This document shows, piece by piece, positions 18,342-31,262 of a DNA stretch of 64,000 nucleotides (positions within the stretch are counted from its first letter, which is position 1; each line of letters starts with the position of its first letter). The notes beneath the pieces were generated by a model that saw only the letters and a program-made list of their open reading frames with translations, was not told the DNA's origin and ran no database searches. This stretch comes from Ceratorhiza oryzae-sativae (lineage: Eukaryota; Basidiomycota; Agaricomycetes; Cantharellales; Ceratobasidiaceae), in contig JARWMV010000243.1 of the NCBI GenBank assembly GCA_030998015.1, forward strand, positions 434,001 to 498,000. The letters are read 5' to 3'. Position numbers and translations under genes: made by a program.

Positions 18342-21300
18342 TCAAGGTCTGAGTGCATTGGGATGGAGTTGGTGGAATTCTTTGACATGCTCAGGTGTGT
18401 TCTTGAGCTCTGCTTTCAGCAACCAAAGATTGTCTTCTGGACCATAGCCTTTCCACTTGATGTAGTATTCCAATCTTCTTCCAACTTTTCTTGAATCCAG
18501 GATTTCCTTGACTTCATACTCCTCTTCTCCTTCTGCAGTGACTACCAGTGGTAATGGTACAGGTGCATGGTTATAGTCATCCATGGGTTTTGGATAGAGT
18601 AGCAAGGTGTGGAATACTGGGTGTATTTTCATGGATTTTGGAAGTTCCAATTCAAAAGTGTATTTCCCAAATTGCTTGAGGACTTTGTATGGGCCAAAAC
18701 ACCTGTTATCTAATTTTTTAGAAGGGTGTATGGTTTTTATGTTGGACCTGTCTAGGTAAACCTTTGAGCCAACTTCAATCTTTGAAGCTTCTCAATGCTT
18801 CTGGTTGTAGTAATCAGAGTATGTCTGGTTTGCAATTGTTAATGCTGCCTTGGCTTCCTTGTGAATGGATTTGAGGTGTTCAGCATATTGATCAGTGGCT
18901 GGTACATTGCTTTCTTTGGTATCACCCACAGTGAAGTCTGGGTTATAACCATAGCAGGCAAAGAATGGGGAATGTTGTGATCCAGAGTGTTTTCCATTGT
19001 TGTATGCAAATTCTGCAAGAGGCAAATCAGCTACCCAATCTGTCTGTCAGTGATTGATATAATGTTGTAGATATATTTCAACAAACTGGTTTAGGCGCTT
19101 GCTTTGTCCGTCCACCTGTGGTCTATATGCTGTAGAGTAGTGTGGTTCAATATTTAGGTGTTTGTACAGTTGGTGGAGGAATTTGGCATTGAAATTGGGA
19201 CCTCAGTCAGATATGGTCTTGCAGGGTAATCCATGTAATTTCCAGACAAAGTTTATGAATAGATTTGCAACATCTACTGCAGTGGCTCCCAAGTTTGTAG
19301 GGATAAAATGTACCATTTTTGATAATTGGTCCACTACTGTGAGTATTGCATCATATCCTTCTGACATTGGTAATCCAGTAATCAAGTTGTATGTGATCTC
19401 CTCCCATGGTTTATTTGGTAAGTCTATTGGTTGGAGGAGACCCAGAGGGGCTTGGTTTGAGTGTTTGTTCTGGATACACAAGTTGCATGCCTGACTGTAA
19501 TTGACAACAGATTTCTTCATTCTGGACCAATAGTAATCTCAAGACAAGAGATCTAATGTCCTGAAATGCCCTGTATGCCCTGCTGCAGGATTGTCATGCT
19601 GGCTTTCTATGACAGCTTGTCTGATTTCTGACTCATTTGGTATGTATATGCAGTTGTGGTAGTACAACAAGTCATCTTCTGGATGCCAGCCTTTAACTGG
19701 GATGTTTTCCTCAAGGGACTTCAGAATCTTTGATATGGCTTTATCATCTGATAACACATCCCTGATTAGGTCATTGAGGGAATGGTCCATGAGAATTGCC
19801 AAAATGAAATGCTCAGGGCTGATAAGCAGTGGGGTTTCACCCCCCTCTTTAGCTGCCTCTCTCTGGAGTGACTCTTGTCAAGATAGAATATCAGCTTTGC
19901 CATTTTGCACCCCTTTTCTGTATTTGATTCTGTAATTGTAATCAGCCAGGAAGCCCATCCATCTTGCTTGTCTGCAGTTTAAGTCCCTTTTTGTTTGGAA
20001 AAACTCTAGATTTTTGTGGTCTGAGAGTACTAAGACAGGGATTTCTGATCCTTCAAGCAAGTGACACCATTCCTTGAATGCTTGTATCATGGCTAGTAAT
20101 TCTTTATCATGTATATCGTAGTTATGTTCAGCTGGTGATAGAGTCTTGGATTAGAAGGCCACTGGATGCAATTTGCCATCTTTGCCATACTGGTTGAGGA
20201 TAGCTCCAGTGGCAAAGTCAGATGCATTGCATTCCAGTATGAATTCTTTTGTGATGTCTGGTTGGATTAGGACAGAGGATTCAATTAGGGCTTTTTTGAG
20301 AATTTGGAATGATGCCTCCTCATTCTTTCCCCAACACCAAGGAACATCTTTTTGCAGGAGTTGGTACATAGGCCAAGCCCTTCCTGCAAAGTTGACCATA
20401 AACCAGCGATAGTAGTTGAAGAACCCTAGTGCTTCCTGTACTTCCTTTATGTTATGCAGTCTTTCCCAGTTTACCACTTCTATGACCTTTTTAGGGTCTG
20501 TTTTAACCCCTTCATGTTATGACCCATCAAATGGACATAAGAGAGTAACCAAATATTTTACGGATTTATGGCATTTTTTCCTAAGTGGAACAAGCCATAA
20601 ACAAGGTCATGTGACCTCAGCGCTTAACCGGCGCTTACGGTGGTTACCCTGAACTTGCTCCAGCATTTCTCTTCCTTGTTACTTGGAGCAAGGAGCGAGT
20701 TGTCATGTGATCTCAGCGCTTACGGCAGGATCACGTGACCTCAGCGCTTACCCCTTGGACCTCATGTGGCTCTATAAGATTTGAAGCCACACAAACTTAA
20801 GATAAACAATTACCTAACCCATAGTACTGTATATAACCTGTACCTACTGCAGATTGTGCTTAAATAATACATCTGCAGCCACTGCAGCCACAGGCGTATA
20901 TAAGAAGGATAAAGCAAGACTGGACACCTCAGCTTGCTTTATCTTGTCAACCACCATAGACCATAGCAAACACTGTAACTAGGACACCCAATACATACTG
21001 CATAACACCAAACTGTCAACACAGCCACTACTTAAGTGCTTTGTGAGGAAGCATCCAGAGGGTCACAACACTTCACCATTTGTGATTATGCCCAAATATT
21101 CCACTTCAGAGGCATTGGATACACATTTTTCCAGGTTGCAATAAAGCTGGTGTTTCCTGAGTCTAGATAACACTTCCTGGACATGTTTCATGTGATCTTC
21201 AGGATTTTTGGAGAAGATTAGTATGTCATCAAGATATACAATGACAGACACATCTAATAGATCCCTGAAGATTTTGTTCATGAAGTTTTGGAATGCCACT

Positions 21301-22433
21301 GGAGCATTGCAAAGGCCAAAAGGCATGACCAAGTATTTGAATAGACCATATTTTGTTTTAAACACCATTTTCCATTCATCTCCTTCTTTAATCCTGACCA
21401 GATTATAGCCAGATTTAAGATCCAGAGTTGTAAATACACATGTACCTCTCAATTTCTCTACCAAGGTGGAAATGAGAGGTATGGGGTATGTGTTTTGTAC
21501 TGTATTGGAATTGAGCAAATGATAGTCTACACACATCCTTCTTTTGCCATTCTTTTTGGGGACAAAGATAACTGGGGAGCTATAGCATGATTTAGAGGGT
21601 CTGATGAGACCCTTATCAAGCTGCTCCTTGAGTATTCTGCATAATTCCTCATTGTCTGAAGGGCAAAAGGCATATACTGGTCCTTTTACCAGGGCATTTG
21701 GATCCTTGAGGACTATCTCAAGGTCATATGGACAGTGAGGAGGTAGCTCTGTCACTTTGTCCTCAGAGAATACATCCACATAGTCTCAGAGTTCCTCTGG
21801 GATGCCTTCAAGTGGTTTTGACACCACAACACCTCCAGGGTCCCTAGGGGTGCCTTCAAGAGGTTGATAAACCTCAACACCTCCTAGGTCTTCATCAAAT
21901 GGATCAAAAACACCACCAACATTGTCAAGAACTACATTAGAAGCAGGAATGCAATGTTTTATACAAAAGTTTGAATCAAAAGTGACACGTTTATTAGGCC
22001 AGTCAATATTTGGATTATGTAGTTTGAGCCAGGACATTCCAAGAACTAGTGTATGTCTACCTATGTCTGCTACATTACAAACCAATTGTTCTTTATGACT
22101 ACCTATTTCTAAATTAAATATAGATTCTGTATCCACTAGTCCAGAACTGATTTCATGACTGTCGATAACTTTTAATTTTTTTGGGTTTTTCTTTTTTTGA
22201 GTGGGTATTCAATATTGTTTGACTAAGCATGGGTGTATAAAACATGATGATGCACCTGAGTCTATCATTGCCCAACCATGCATTGTTTGCATTTGGCTGA
22301 TGCTTTTATTTTCTGGAGTGGTCAGGACTTGAGATGCAACAAAGTATATATTTAAAGGGGAAACATTATCTACTGCATAAATCTCAAAGTCCATACTGGT
22401 TTTGCTTGATACATTTGCTCTGTCAATGTTCAA
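18342..22433 (-). pseudogene. Element B pol, multiply interrupted
   Basis: Reading from 22433 down: protease (DSGASSCFIHP), RT with VYLDDILIFS, RNase H, integrase with CNLCIQNKH and the D,D,E blocks, and a chromodomain (EYEVKEIL...YYIKWKGYG). Stops fall at about 22200, 21785, 20153, 19875, 19536, 19201, 19026 and 18791. Several are TGA where the context and the homologue predict CGA. A C solo LTR is inserted between RT segments at 20515-21070. No function can remain. Confidence 0.9.
20515..21070 (+). repeat. Solo LTR of family C, TSD CTTCA
   Basis: 556 bp, TGTTATGACCC...GGTCACAACA, flanked by CTTCA on both sides (20510-20514, 21071-21075). It contains one copy of the ~113-bp block that is triplicated at 9571-10353, and it is inserted in the RT of element B. 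Confidence 0.93.
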
Positions 22434-23748
22434 GTGTCCTTGTTTTCCAACTTGTCACCAGAAAGGGAAGTGGCTTGCCCAGAATATGGTTTGGATGGAC
22501 AAGTGCTGGAATAGTGGCCATGCCCACCACAAGTGCTACAAATGATGGGCTTCTTTCCTTTTCCTGCTGAGTCTAAATCCATTGGGCCAGGACCAGAACC
22601 TTTAGCAAGAGCAGGAGCTGAAGGAGTGACAACAATTGGATGCAAATCTTTTTGGATTTGTTTAAACATGGTTTCTTCTGAAGATCCATCATTCCATTTG
22701 ATTGTGGGAATAGATTGCCCCTTAGCATTGCAGTTTATAGCTGAGATTGTTCCTTTGCAAGCCTTGCCATCCAGTCCTAGGGTATAGACCTTTTCCCCAA
22801 TGGACATCTTTTCCCTGGCATTGCCTTTGGGAGGAGCTGTTGACATAGAGGTGTTACCTTTGGTGGAGGTACTGGCCACATTGGAGGAGGAGGAAGATTG
22901 CTTGGAGGAAGGGTTTTGGGCTTGGAACACCTTGATGTGCTGATCAATTTTAAGAGCCTTGTCTGCAAGGGGTTGCAAAGTGACATTGGCGGCCATATGA
23001 TTGTAGTCTTGGGCCACAAGGAATTCCTTGATTTTGACTGATAGACCATCATAGAAATGATCACAAAGAGAGGCATCATTGTAGCCAAGACCCTGGGAAT
23101 ATGTCTGGAAATCCTTGAAATATTCTTGGACTGAATTCTTTTGTTTGAGTGATTTGAATTTTGCCCTGAAATTTTCAGTCTTGTTTGCAACATTCCAGCA
23201 AGTGTTAAATTGGGCCCAGAAGTCATTGACATTATGAAGCCAAGTAACTGGGTTACCATTTATCACATTGTTTTCCATATAGGGCTCAAGCCATTCATGG
23301 GCCTTGCTGTCCAAGCATGAGATGATAAAAGCAATCTGCTCATCAGCACTTGCAGAGGGATATGAAGTCCACAGATAATGGGCCACTGCAACCCTGAAGG
23401 ATACCACTTTATTTTTATCCAAACCATCAAATTTGGCAGGCACAGATAACTTGGGCACTCAAGTATGTGTGATGGAGGTACTTGTACCAGGTGCTTGGAG
23501 AGCAGCCTGGAGTGAGACTACATTTGTTTCAAGATTAGATATGCCATTATTGTGGTTCTGGAGAGTGGTATTCATAGTGGAGAGTTCAGCTGATTGTTGA
23601 TTAATGAATACCACAAGGTTATTGTTTATGGCAATCAGCACATCTTTGATTGTTGGGAAAATGTGATTAGATCTGCTGGATTGGTGGGTACCTGAATCTG
23701 GTTGGCATCAAACTGTATCCATGTGGGGGTGGGGTTTGGAGTGGACAT
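22430..23748 (-). pseudogene. Element B gag
   Basis: The start ATG is at 23748. There is a frame change near 23650 and an in-frame TGA at 23459; then 342 codons stay open to 22430 with the Gag capsid and a zinc knuckle CSTCGGHGHYSSTC near the end. At 23459 the B2 copy has CGA on the coding strand where B has TGA, a direct CpG-transition nonsense change. The leader 23749-24113 holds no gene. Confidence 0.85.
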
Positions 23749-24113
23749 GGTTAAAAAAGGAGAGGGGATAGACAAATATGATAGGTGCTCTTGAAGCCAG
23801 GATTTTCACTCTCAAACACTGTGGCTGCTCTATCACCTAGTGTTGGACAATAACTACTACTAATCAACAAGCTGTTGGCAGGTGTGATATAGAGCATATT
23901 CTTTGCAAGCAGGTGATTTGCTGTCTGTGACACATGCAGTGATGGACAAGAGTCCTAGGGTTGGGCAATAGCAACTGTCTGCCTTGTAGACACCTGTTAC
24001 TGGATAGTGCTTCACTGCTTTTGATTATTATGCAGTTAGGCCCTTTCTCCATTTCACAGTAGGCTAGTACAGGGGTTGGTCTCAGTCCCAAAAAGAGGAA
24101 GAACTCAACCTAA

Positions 24114-24639
24114 TGTCAGAGCTACAACCAAGAGGATAAGTCAAACGTCTAAGAGGACAATGACAGGTCTATGGGCAACAGTGCCAGAGACCTAAGTCAC
24201 AACACCAAGGGGTAGACGTGCGACAAGGAGGAGGGTTGTGATAAGACATGGAGTATGTAGGTAGTGCACTTGTCCTTAAGAGGGCTGGGCAGGGACTATG
24301 GACTTATGGGTCACACAGGTAGTAGATCAAATACAACAGGAGTTCAAGTTCTGAGGCTTAAGGCTCTCAGACTCTCCCTTTATATATTCATACAATGTCT
24401 ATAACAAATACATGGATGGTGTGATAGCAAATCATATGATATCAGAAATGGTGCCATGTAACAGAATATTCCAGAAGGTACAAACAGAGGATAACAACAA
24501 CAAGGTCACATGATCTTAAGTAAGTAATTCTACACATATATCTGATTAAACAGGACTTGTCCAAAAAGAGCATCAAAAGAGAAGAAGTAAAATGTGGAAA
24601 ATTCAGAATAAATTCCACATCATGGTCTAGGCCATGACA
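24114..24639 (-). repeat. Element B 5' LTR
   Basis: 526 bp, partner of 17805-18330. The adjacent primer site on the minus strand (TTAGGTTGAGTTCTTCC, from 24113 down) pairs with AGAACTCAACCT in the LTR's presumed RNA start, as in element A. Confidence 0.92.
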
Positions 24640-25857
24640 GTAAGTCTGTCATTGAGCTGGGAATCTGGCCCTGGTTCTGCACAAGTGCTTCTTGCACTCC
24701 TCATGCTACTGTGACTATGCTCACTGTGTACACTGCCAGCACTGCTGGCTCTATCAATGCTCCTTATATGCATTGATAAATTCTCAATCATAGATTTGAG
24801 TCTGCCCATACACTTGTCTATTGAGCATGTATGCACTTGGATCGCATCTGCTGCAATCAATTCTATCTGCTCACACCACTGTTGAGCAGCCTCTTCCTGG
24901 GTTATACCTGTTGGCAACCTCTGTTGTGAGGTGTTCTGCAGGATATTGGCCCTAGGGGTCAATGTGCTTGGTCCTGCTACTACTGGCAGGCTTGGCACCA
25001 TAGGTGTGTGTACGTGCAGTGCACCTGGTTGAGTGTACCTTGTACCTCCTGGACTGTGCTGGGATCTGCTCAGTCAAGGCCCAATAGGGGCTTGTACATA
25101 ACTTGACCCATGAGGTCAAGGGGACTGAAAAACTCCTTGACTATTGGGGGAATCAGGCACCATGGATGGTGCCCCAACTGTACTTTCAGTTACTTGAGCT
25201 GAAGGAGACTGCACATGAGGTACTTGGCCATGATTCAGGGTTATCCAAGATGTGTTCTGTCTGCTGGCAAGTGGGGATCTGGTTGCTGTGGACTGTTGCA
25301 GTGTGTTAAACACACCAACTATGGGATATGCAGGTGACTTGCCACCTGCAGAGCTACTCATGTTCAATGTTCACTCTAACAACTTATCATGTCATAGGAT
25401 TTCCTTGTGGTATGCAAGGGGTGGGTTAGCTTCACTACATGTGTAGTGTTCAAAAAATGTAAGGGCTCTGCCCTCAATAAAATTGTACTTAATGGTCTTA
25501 AATTGCTTTGCATGGCAATAGAACATGTATACATAGTATATATTACTTGGGTGAAACAACAGGTGATTGTAAAAAAAAACAAGACAAGACCCATACATCA
25601 GGAAAGTGACACATATATGAAGTAAAAGCAGTCATGTGACCACTATCCTTACAGCAATTCTACCAGGTAATTACAATTACTTATGTGTATATTTACCTTG
25701 TGTAATAATGGGTAATTAAGTTGATGTAAATGATTGGCATAATCACATAGTGTAATCACAGGTTGTAATTATGTGCTATCACTCAATGTAATTAGCTGAA
25801 TAATACAGGGGTGTTTTGTTACAGGGTTAAAACTGGTTATTGAATGTTATTTCACCT

Positions 25858-26386
25858 TGTCATGGCCTAGACCATGATGCAGATTTTATTATAATTTTCC
25901 TATATTTTATACATCTCTCTTTCTCATATTTTTGGACAAGTCCTGTTTAATCAGATATATGCATAGAATTACTTACATGATCACATGACCTTGTTGTTGT
26001 TTACATTCTGTTTGTACCTTCTGGAATATTCTGTTACATGGCACCATTCTTACATTGTACAATAGTTGTCTCACACCATATGTGTATTTGATATAGCTCA
26101 TTGTATGAATATATAAGGGAGAGTCTGAGAGCCTTAAGCCTCAGAACTCAACCTCCTGTCGTATCCCCCCTACTACCTGTGTGACCACAAGTCATATAGT
26201 GCTGCCCAGTCCTCTTTAGGACATAAGCCTTCACTTTAAGTCACTCCTACCTGTGTCTTATCACATACCCCTCCTTGTTGCATGTCTACCCCTTGACATT
26301 GCAACTTAGTCCTCTGGCATTGTTGCCCATAGGACTCTCATCACCCCTTAGGTGTTTGAGTTATCTTTCAGGTTGTAGCTCTGACA
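25858..26386 (+). repeat. Solo LTR of family B, TSD CACCT
   Basis: 529 bp, TGTCATGGCC...AGCTCTGACA (opposite orientation to elements B and B2), flanked by CACCT at 25853-25857 and 26387-26391. It lies 333 bp upstream of the CAC2 start codon. Confidence 0.92.
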
Positions 26387-26391
26387 CACCT

Positions 26392-26718
26392 GCCATTTTT
26401 TGCTGAAATTTCCACAAAAACAATCCTTCCCAGGAGACTCACCCATAAATTGATTGCATATATGTGATTCAAATATTTTAGCACCTCAAGCACCATAGTA
26501 TGGGTTGGCATACTGGCAATCCTGCATGGTTGGCAAACAGCTGGTAGCTTACTTGATGAATTTCAGTTGGCCAGATTTCATTGAGACGATGAATCACCAC
26601 CCACGATGATTGGCCAGAAGGTAGACCCTGAACTGGGAAGTCCCAGCAGCGCCAAGCACAAACAAACCTTCGCTCACAGGTGACCAGTGGACGATCACAT
26701 ACGACGACGACAACGACG
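26392..26718 (+). promoter_or_regulatory. CAC2 upstream region
   Basis: This is the only non-repeat sequence between the B solo LTR and the CAC2 ATG. It is AT-rich at first, then normal host composition; I see no clear TATA box. The promoter must lie here or in the LTR. Confidence 0.35.
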
Positions 26719-29343
26719 ATGTCTGTGCGAGTACGAACGCTCGAGATCCGATGGCACCACAGTGCCGAAAAGAACTACAGCGAGCCGATCTATGCATGCG
26801 ACTTTCAGCCGCTGCCAGTCAACCAGCTCAAGAAGCTGGTTGCGCCGAGGATACAACAGGGCAAGGACAAGGACAAGGACGCGGCGACGGGCCCTGGTTA
26901 CGGCCAGTGCTATAGGCTCGTCACTGGTGGTGGCGACAACAACATACGTGTGAGTGTGTCGTACTCTGTGCGAGGCGCGGTCGGCTGATGAGTTGGATAC
27001 GACAGGTCTGGATGGTCTATCCAAACGTCACGCCGCCCGGGGCAACAGCGCCAGCTCAACCGTCCCGCGTCGAGTACCTCGCTACGCTCACGAAGCACAC
27101 TGCCGCAGTCAACGTTGTGCGCTTCAGCCCGAACGGTACGCATGCTCATTAACCAATGAGCAATTTATGTGAACATTTCCCAAGGCGAATTGATTGCGTC
27201 TGCCGGAGACGACGGCATGCTTGCCATATGGGCCCCTACCGACCGACCTGTGCACAATTTCGGCGAAAGCGCTGAAGAACAGCAATACGAGAAGGAGCAC
27301 TGGCGAGCGCGCGTGGTTGTCCGGTAAGCGCCTCCACCTCAGCAACCTCCACTTTGTCCAACAATGACCAAATCAGAGCAACAACCCGAGAAGTGTACGA
27401 CCTTGCGTGGAGCCCCAACGGCGAATACATCGTCACCGGATCAACCGACAACACCGCGCGTGTCCACAACTCGACTGACGGTACCGTAGTCCGCGAAATC
27501 ACCGAACATTCGCACTATGTCCAAGGTGTCGCCTGGGATCCGCTCAACGAATTCCTTGCGACCCAGAGCTCTGATCGGTCCGTCCACGTGCATGCCATCA
27601 CAACTAAACGTGGCGTGTTCGAGACGCACGCGGTGGGCAAAAACGCGCGGATGAAGGTCCGCCAGACACGTACCCCTAGTAGGACCCAGCCGCCGCGTTT
27701 GGTCAGGCGGCAGTCGAATGCGAGCGACACAGAGTCAATCATCACGTCCGCGAGTGAGCGACCGAGCGAGATGGATCGTGAACCGCCAGCGTCGCTTGTG
27801 ATTTCGACACCCGGCAATGGCGCAACTCATCCCAATCACCAACGCCGCGCGTCGTCAACTGCACCAGCTACTGCAACCCAGCTTACTGCACCCTTGACGC
27901 CCGCCACATCTATCGCCAGCACGCCCGTCCACACTTCGGCACCCATGTTCCCCCCTTCGTCCTCGCGCCGGTCCTCTTTTAGCTCTGCTGCGGCTGCAAG
28001 TCCTCCGCACTCTACCATGAGCCGATACGGTCGATCGCCTTCACCGATGCCTCCGCTCCCAGCTATCCGCACGCCGCTTCCAACGAGCACCAACACGGCA
28101 GCTTGGGCAACCAAACTCTATGGCGACGAAAACTTTACCAACTTTTTCCGCCGATTGACATTTAGCCCCGACGGTGCGCTCATGCTCACTCCCGCGGGAC
28201 AATTCGAAGACCACACCACGCTCGCACCGCCTTCGGATCGAGCTGGGACACCCGCGCCCAGCTCACGCGCATCGAGTCGCGCGCCAGATGATCCTCCGGT
28301 CCGGCCGAAACGCGAACGGCCACTGGCGGGGCCGGACGCAACAGTCCAGTCGAGCGTGTACATTTACAACCGCGCCGGCCTTTCGAGCGGCCAACATCCG
28401 ATCGCACATCTACCGGGATACAAGCGCGCTAGCGTGGCCGTCAAGTTTTGTCCTTTGCTGTTTGAGCTTAGACCGAATGTGGTTGGGGCGAGCGCGGGAG
28501 GCACGAAACGGGTCGCGCTGGAGGTGGGAAAGGAGCAGATCGTGCATGTTGATCTTGGGGCCGGTATCACTTCCAATCCGACACCTGCTCAGACTCCTGG
28601 TGCTCAGCCACCCTCACCCGCCCCATCCAACGTATCAATGAGCGGCCCGCTTCCAACCCCAAGCACGCCTGCCACGCAGCCGGAGCAAATCCCACCGGCC
28701 AAGCCGACCGGTTCGGTATTTGCTTTGCCTTATCGAATGCTGTTCGCTGTGGCAACCCAAGATACGGTCATGATCTACGACACACAGCAATCGGGTCCGA
28801 TCTGCATGTTTTCGAATTTGCATTATAGCAGTTTTACAGATATGGCTTGGTGCGTTAGTTTTCCTTTTTCCTTCCGATAGCACTACTGACGTGAAGGACC
28901 ATGACAGGGCGCCAGATGGCCAATCGCTCATGCTCGCGTCGTCAGACGGGTACTGCTCGCTCGTCGTATTCGACGACGTGCTCCCGCTCTACCACACGCA
29001 ACAACACAACCTCCAGTTGCACTCGATCGCTGCCTCGCATTCGCACAGTCACAAGCACTCGCACTCGATGTCTGGGCAGACACCTGCCAGACCGAGTGCT
29101 TCGCCGGCGATTAGCACCGCTCCGCTGCCGATGCCGCGAGCTTCCAGCGCAGGGGTCTTGAAACGGAGCGCCGAGGCTGTTCCCACTACAAACACGACTG
29201 CCCCGGTCACGCCAGCGGGTCCAAGCGCAAACACGGAACCCACGCCCTCCTCGTCCGGGGCAACGACACCTGCTGCGGCGGAACCAGCTAAAAAGAAACG
29301 ACGCATCGCGCCCACAACTATCTCTTCGCTTGACAAATCATAG
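26719..29343 (+). CDS. CAC2: Chromatin assembly factor 1 subunit B (p60/Cac2)
   Basis: Five exons: 26719-26949, 27006-27135, 27185-27323, 27377-28849 and 28908-29343; 802 aa, one open frame. WD40 repeats lie at residues 1-245 (SVRVRTLEIRWH opening; VYDLAWSPNGEYIVTGSTDN; YVQGVAWDPLNEFLATQSSD). A Ser/Pro/Thr-rich insertion follows at about 268-410, then the CAF-1B signature FFRRLTFSPDGALMLTPAG and a last WD pair (LPYRMLFAVATQDTVMIYD, MAWAPDG). The tail is His- and Ser-rich and ends near a basic KKKRR. In CAF-1 this subunit works with p150 and p48 to place H3-H4 on newly replicated DNA in the nucleus. It is longer than yeast Cac2 mainly through the low-complexity insertions. The alternative ATG at 26680 would add 13 residues with a Thr run; 26719 fits the family better. 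Confidence 0.92.
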
Positions 29344-29881
29344 TTTTTTTCTTTTTCTTTTTTGCTCCCATATTGGCTTCTCTAACGACAGAGCTTACTC
29401 ATTTTTATGCGCTCACCTTCCGCTTTGTATACGTGCTGTCTTGTAATTTCTCATTTCTTCGTTTGGGGCCGTATAACGTAATCCAACTTTCACGTCTCGA
29501 AAGGTCACGTGCACAAATGAATGAAATTATCATCATGTCTGTCAACAGTCATTATACTTTCTGTAGAAGAACCGCGAACTGTTCCTTTATCCCTTCCGAC
29601 ACACACATGAAAAGAGAATGAAAAAGGAGTAATAAAAGAGTAGGAACAGAAGAAAGTTGGAATGTCGTCCAAAATACAGCACAGCAACATTGGCGGATCA
29701 GTCAGATCAGAATTACAAATTATAAGTAGAACAAGAAACGTCTGGTCGTGAGAGTGGGCGTGGCATAATGAGGAAATGGTCGGGAGGAGATAAGGTGGTC
29801 GAGCTACGGTCGGACGTTCGGGGGGTATCAACACAGCCACCGAGATCAAGCGAGAAAGAGGAAACAGAACGGGGAGTAACT
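29344..29881. other. Intergenic between convergent CAC2 and DGK1
   Basis: 538 bp, T-rich just after the CAC2 stop. It holds the 3' UTRs of two convergent genes; I see no further gene. Confidence 0.5.
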
Positions 29882-31114
29882 CTATAGCGCAGTGATGAGG
29901 CGGGAAACACCCCAAATCAGTGCACCACTGATCACAGGCAGCGTCAAATTGTCGTCCAGTCCGCCAATGTCTGTCCGGATTGAGTCAGCTTGGGGCCGTT
30001 TCTCAGATCTGGTCACGGCAACTTACCAAGCGCCTCGGTGATTCCAGCGACCACGCCTGAAGCGAGACTCAGCGCACCGAGACCAAGCCAGCCGCTTTGG
30101 GCCCAGGACCAGACTGGTTGCTCGTCGACAATAAACTCGGGCGTGACCGCCCAACCCCAGAACGTGAAGGCAATGAGCGAGCCAGTGACGGCGGCGCCGA
30201 GGGTGCCGGCGAGGGATTTGCGAGGTGCGATGGGGATGATGTAAAACAGGCTACGCGGGAGTTTGGGTGTATACCGGCCCCAGGCTCGGCCGACGGTCGA
30301 GGCTGCTGTATCACACCAAGAAAGACTGTGAAGCGAACAAGGGTCACTAATTGGGTATTTGCGTAGTGGATGACGGCACGCACATGAGGATTGATACGAC
30401 GGCTACGTCGCGCGGATAGAATTTGAGCACGAATATCACACCGACGAGGTACCAGATGACGCCGTTGAGCTTGGTCTGTTGGCGAAATGTGAGCCACCAT
30501 AGCGAGGTCGATCGGGCACGCGATCAACATACCTTTTCACTCTCCCGCATGAACGCGCCAAGCAACTTTTCATATAGTCGCGCAAATGCCGGCCAGTTGA
30601 GTCGGAACGCATCGGCGGCCGAGACAAACGCCAAACCGGCTGCGAGTGCGTTGACAATGGGTGCGACCTCGGGCCGGGAAAAGTACAAGGGCAAAACGAG
30701 GAAGCCTGGCGTGCCAACATGAGCATTCGCCGTTGGAATCGGATAAGCTCGACGTACCAATGGACGAGTGGAGCAGCTTGCGCGGGATCTCCCAGTCGAT
30801 CTTGGCCGACTTGGGCAACTCTGGCGGATGGATCAGCTCGGGCGTCGAGAGATCGTCCTCTTGGATGTAGTCGTGAGTGAGCCCATTGCCAACCTGCACC
30901 CAATGTCGACCGTGTCGCTGTCTTGTCGTCGCAGTCGCAGTCCGACCGAGGGCGAGCGCTTCGGGACAAAGACGCCGCTGGTGCCGGGAACATACGTTGG
31001 CTGCATCGGGCTCAGCCGAGGCGACACTCGCGAGCGACTCGGACGCTTGTGGGATCGGAGCGAGGGCGGGGTGTTGGGCGACGAGACAGGGTAGATGGGC
31101 GTGTCGAGCGTCAT
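29882..31114 (-). CDS. DGK1: CTP-dependent diacylglycerol kinase (Dgk1)
   Basis: Exons (5' to 3'): 31114-30758 (with one frame change), 30705-30533, 30469-30384, 30325-30027 and 29970-29882. Family blocks are clear: IDWEIPRKLLHSSIGFLVL, LYEKLLGAFMRESEK, LNGVIWYLVGVIFVL, ILSWCDTAASTVGRAWG, IAPRKSLAGTLGAAVTG and ALDIGGLDDNLTLPVI. Dgk1 is an ER/nuclear-envelope membrane enzyme that turns diacylglycerol into phosphatidate using CTP, opposing the Pah1 lipin. The first ~70 residues (from MTLDTPIYPVSS) read in one frame and the conserved part from VGNGLTHDYI in another. I found no GT-AG intron that joins them, so a one-base indel or sequence error near 30,895-30,905 is likely. The ATG at 31114 is the only upstream ATG found. 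Confidence 0.85.
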
Positions 31115-31262
31115 AAGCGTCGTCGTCAACGGGGCAGGGCGAGGCAAGGTGGAGCACGATGGAGGAAAACCGCGAGCTATTTCACTGCCGCCGTGTGACA
31201 GCCTTTAAACCCCGACACAGCCACGTGACAAATAAATAGTGACACAATATCTAGCATACAAT

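Larger units (their letters stand above)
17805..24639 (-). mobile_element. Element B: decayed Ty3 chromovirus, TSD GTAAG
   Basis: 6835 bp with two 526-bp LTRs (17805-18330 and 24114-24639) and identical GTAAG flanks (17800-17804, 24640-24644). The PPT GATGGGGGGGAAG abuts the 3' LTR at 18331-18343. It contains a C solo LTR (20515-21070). Gag and pol are recognisable along their full length but carry many stops, and CpG is strongly depleted. Confidence 0.93.
17356..25367 (-). mobile_element. Element E gag region, split by element B
   Basis: Minus-strand coding remains at 25367-25116, 25001-24640 and, beyond element B, 17804-17535. The likely start is 25367 (MNMSSSAGG). The product is Ser/Pro/Gln-rich with a helical stretch (WCEQIELIAADAIQ). 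With the RT at 15.3-16.0 kb this forms one old Ty3-like element that received B, B2 and D3. Reading frames are broken. I cannot define its LTRs; 25368-25857 is AT-rich with repeated GTAATTA motifs and no gene. Confidence 0.5.
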
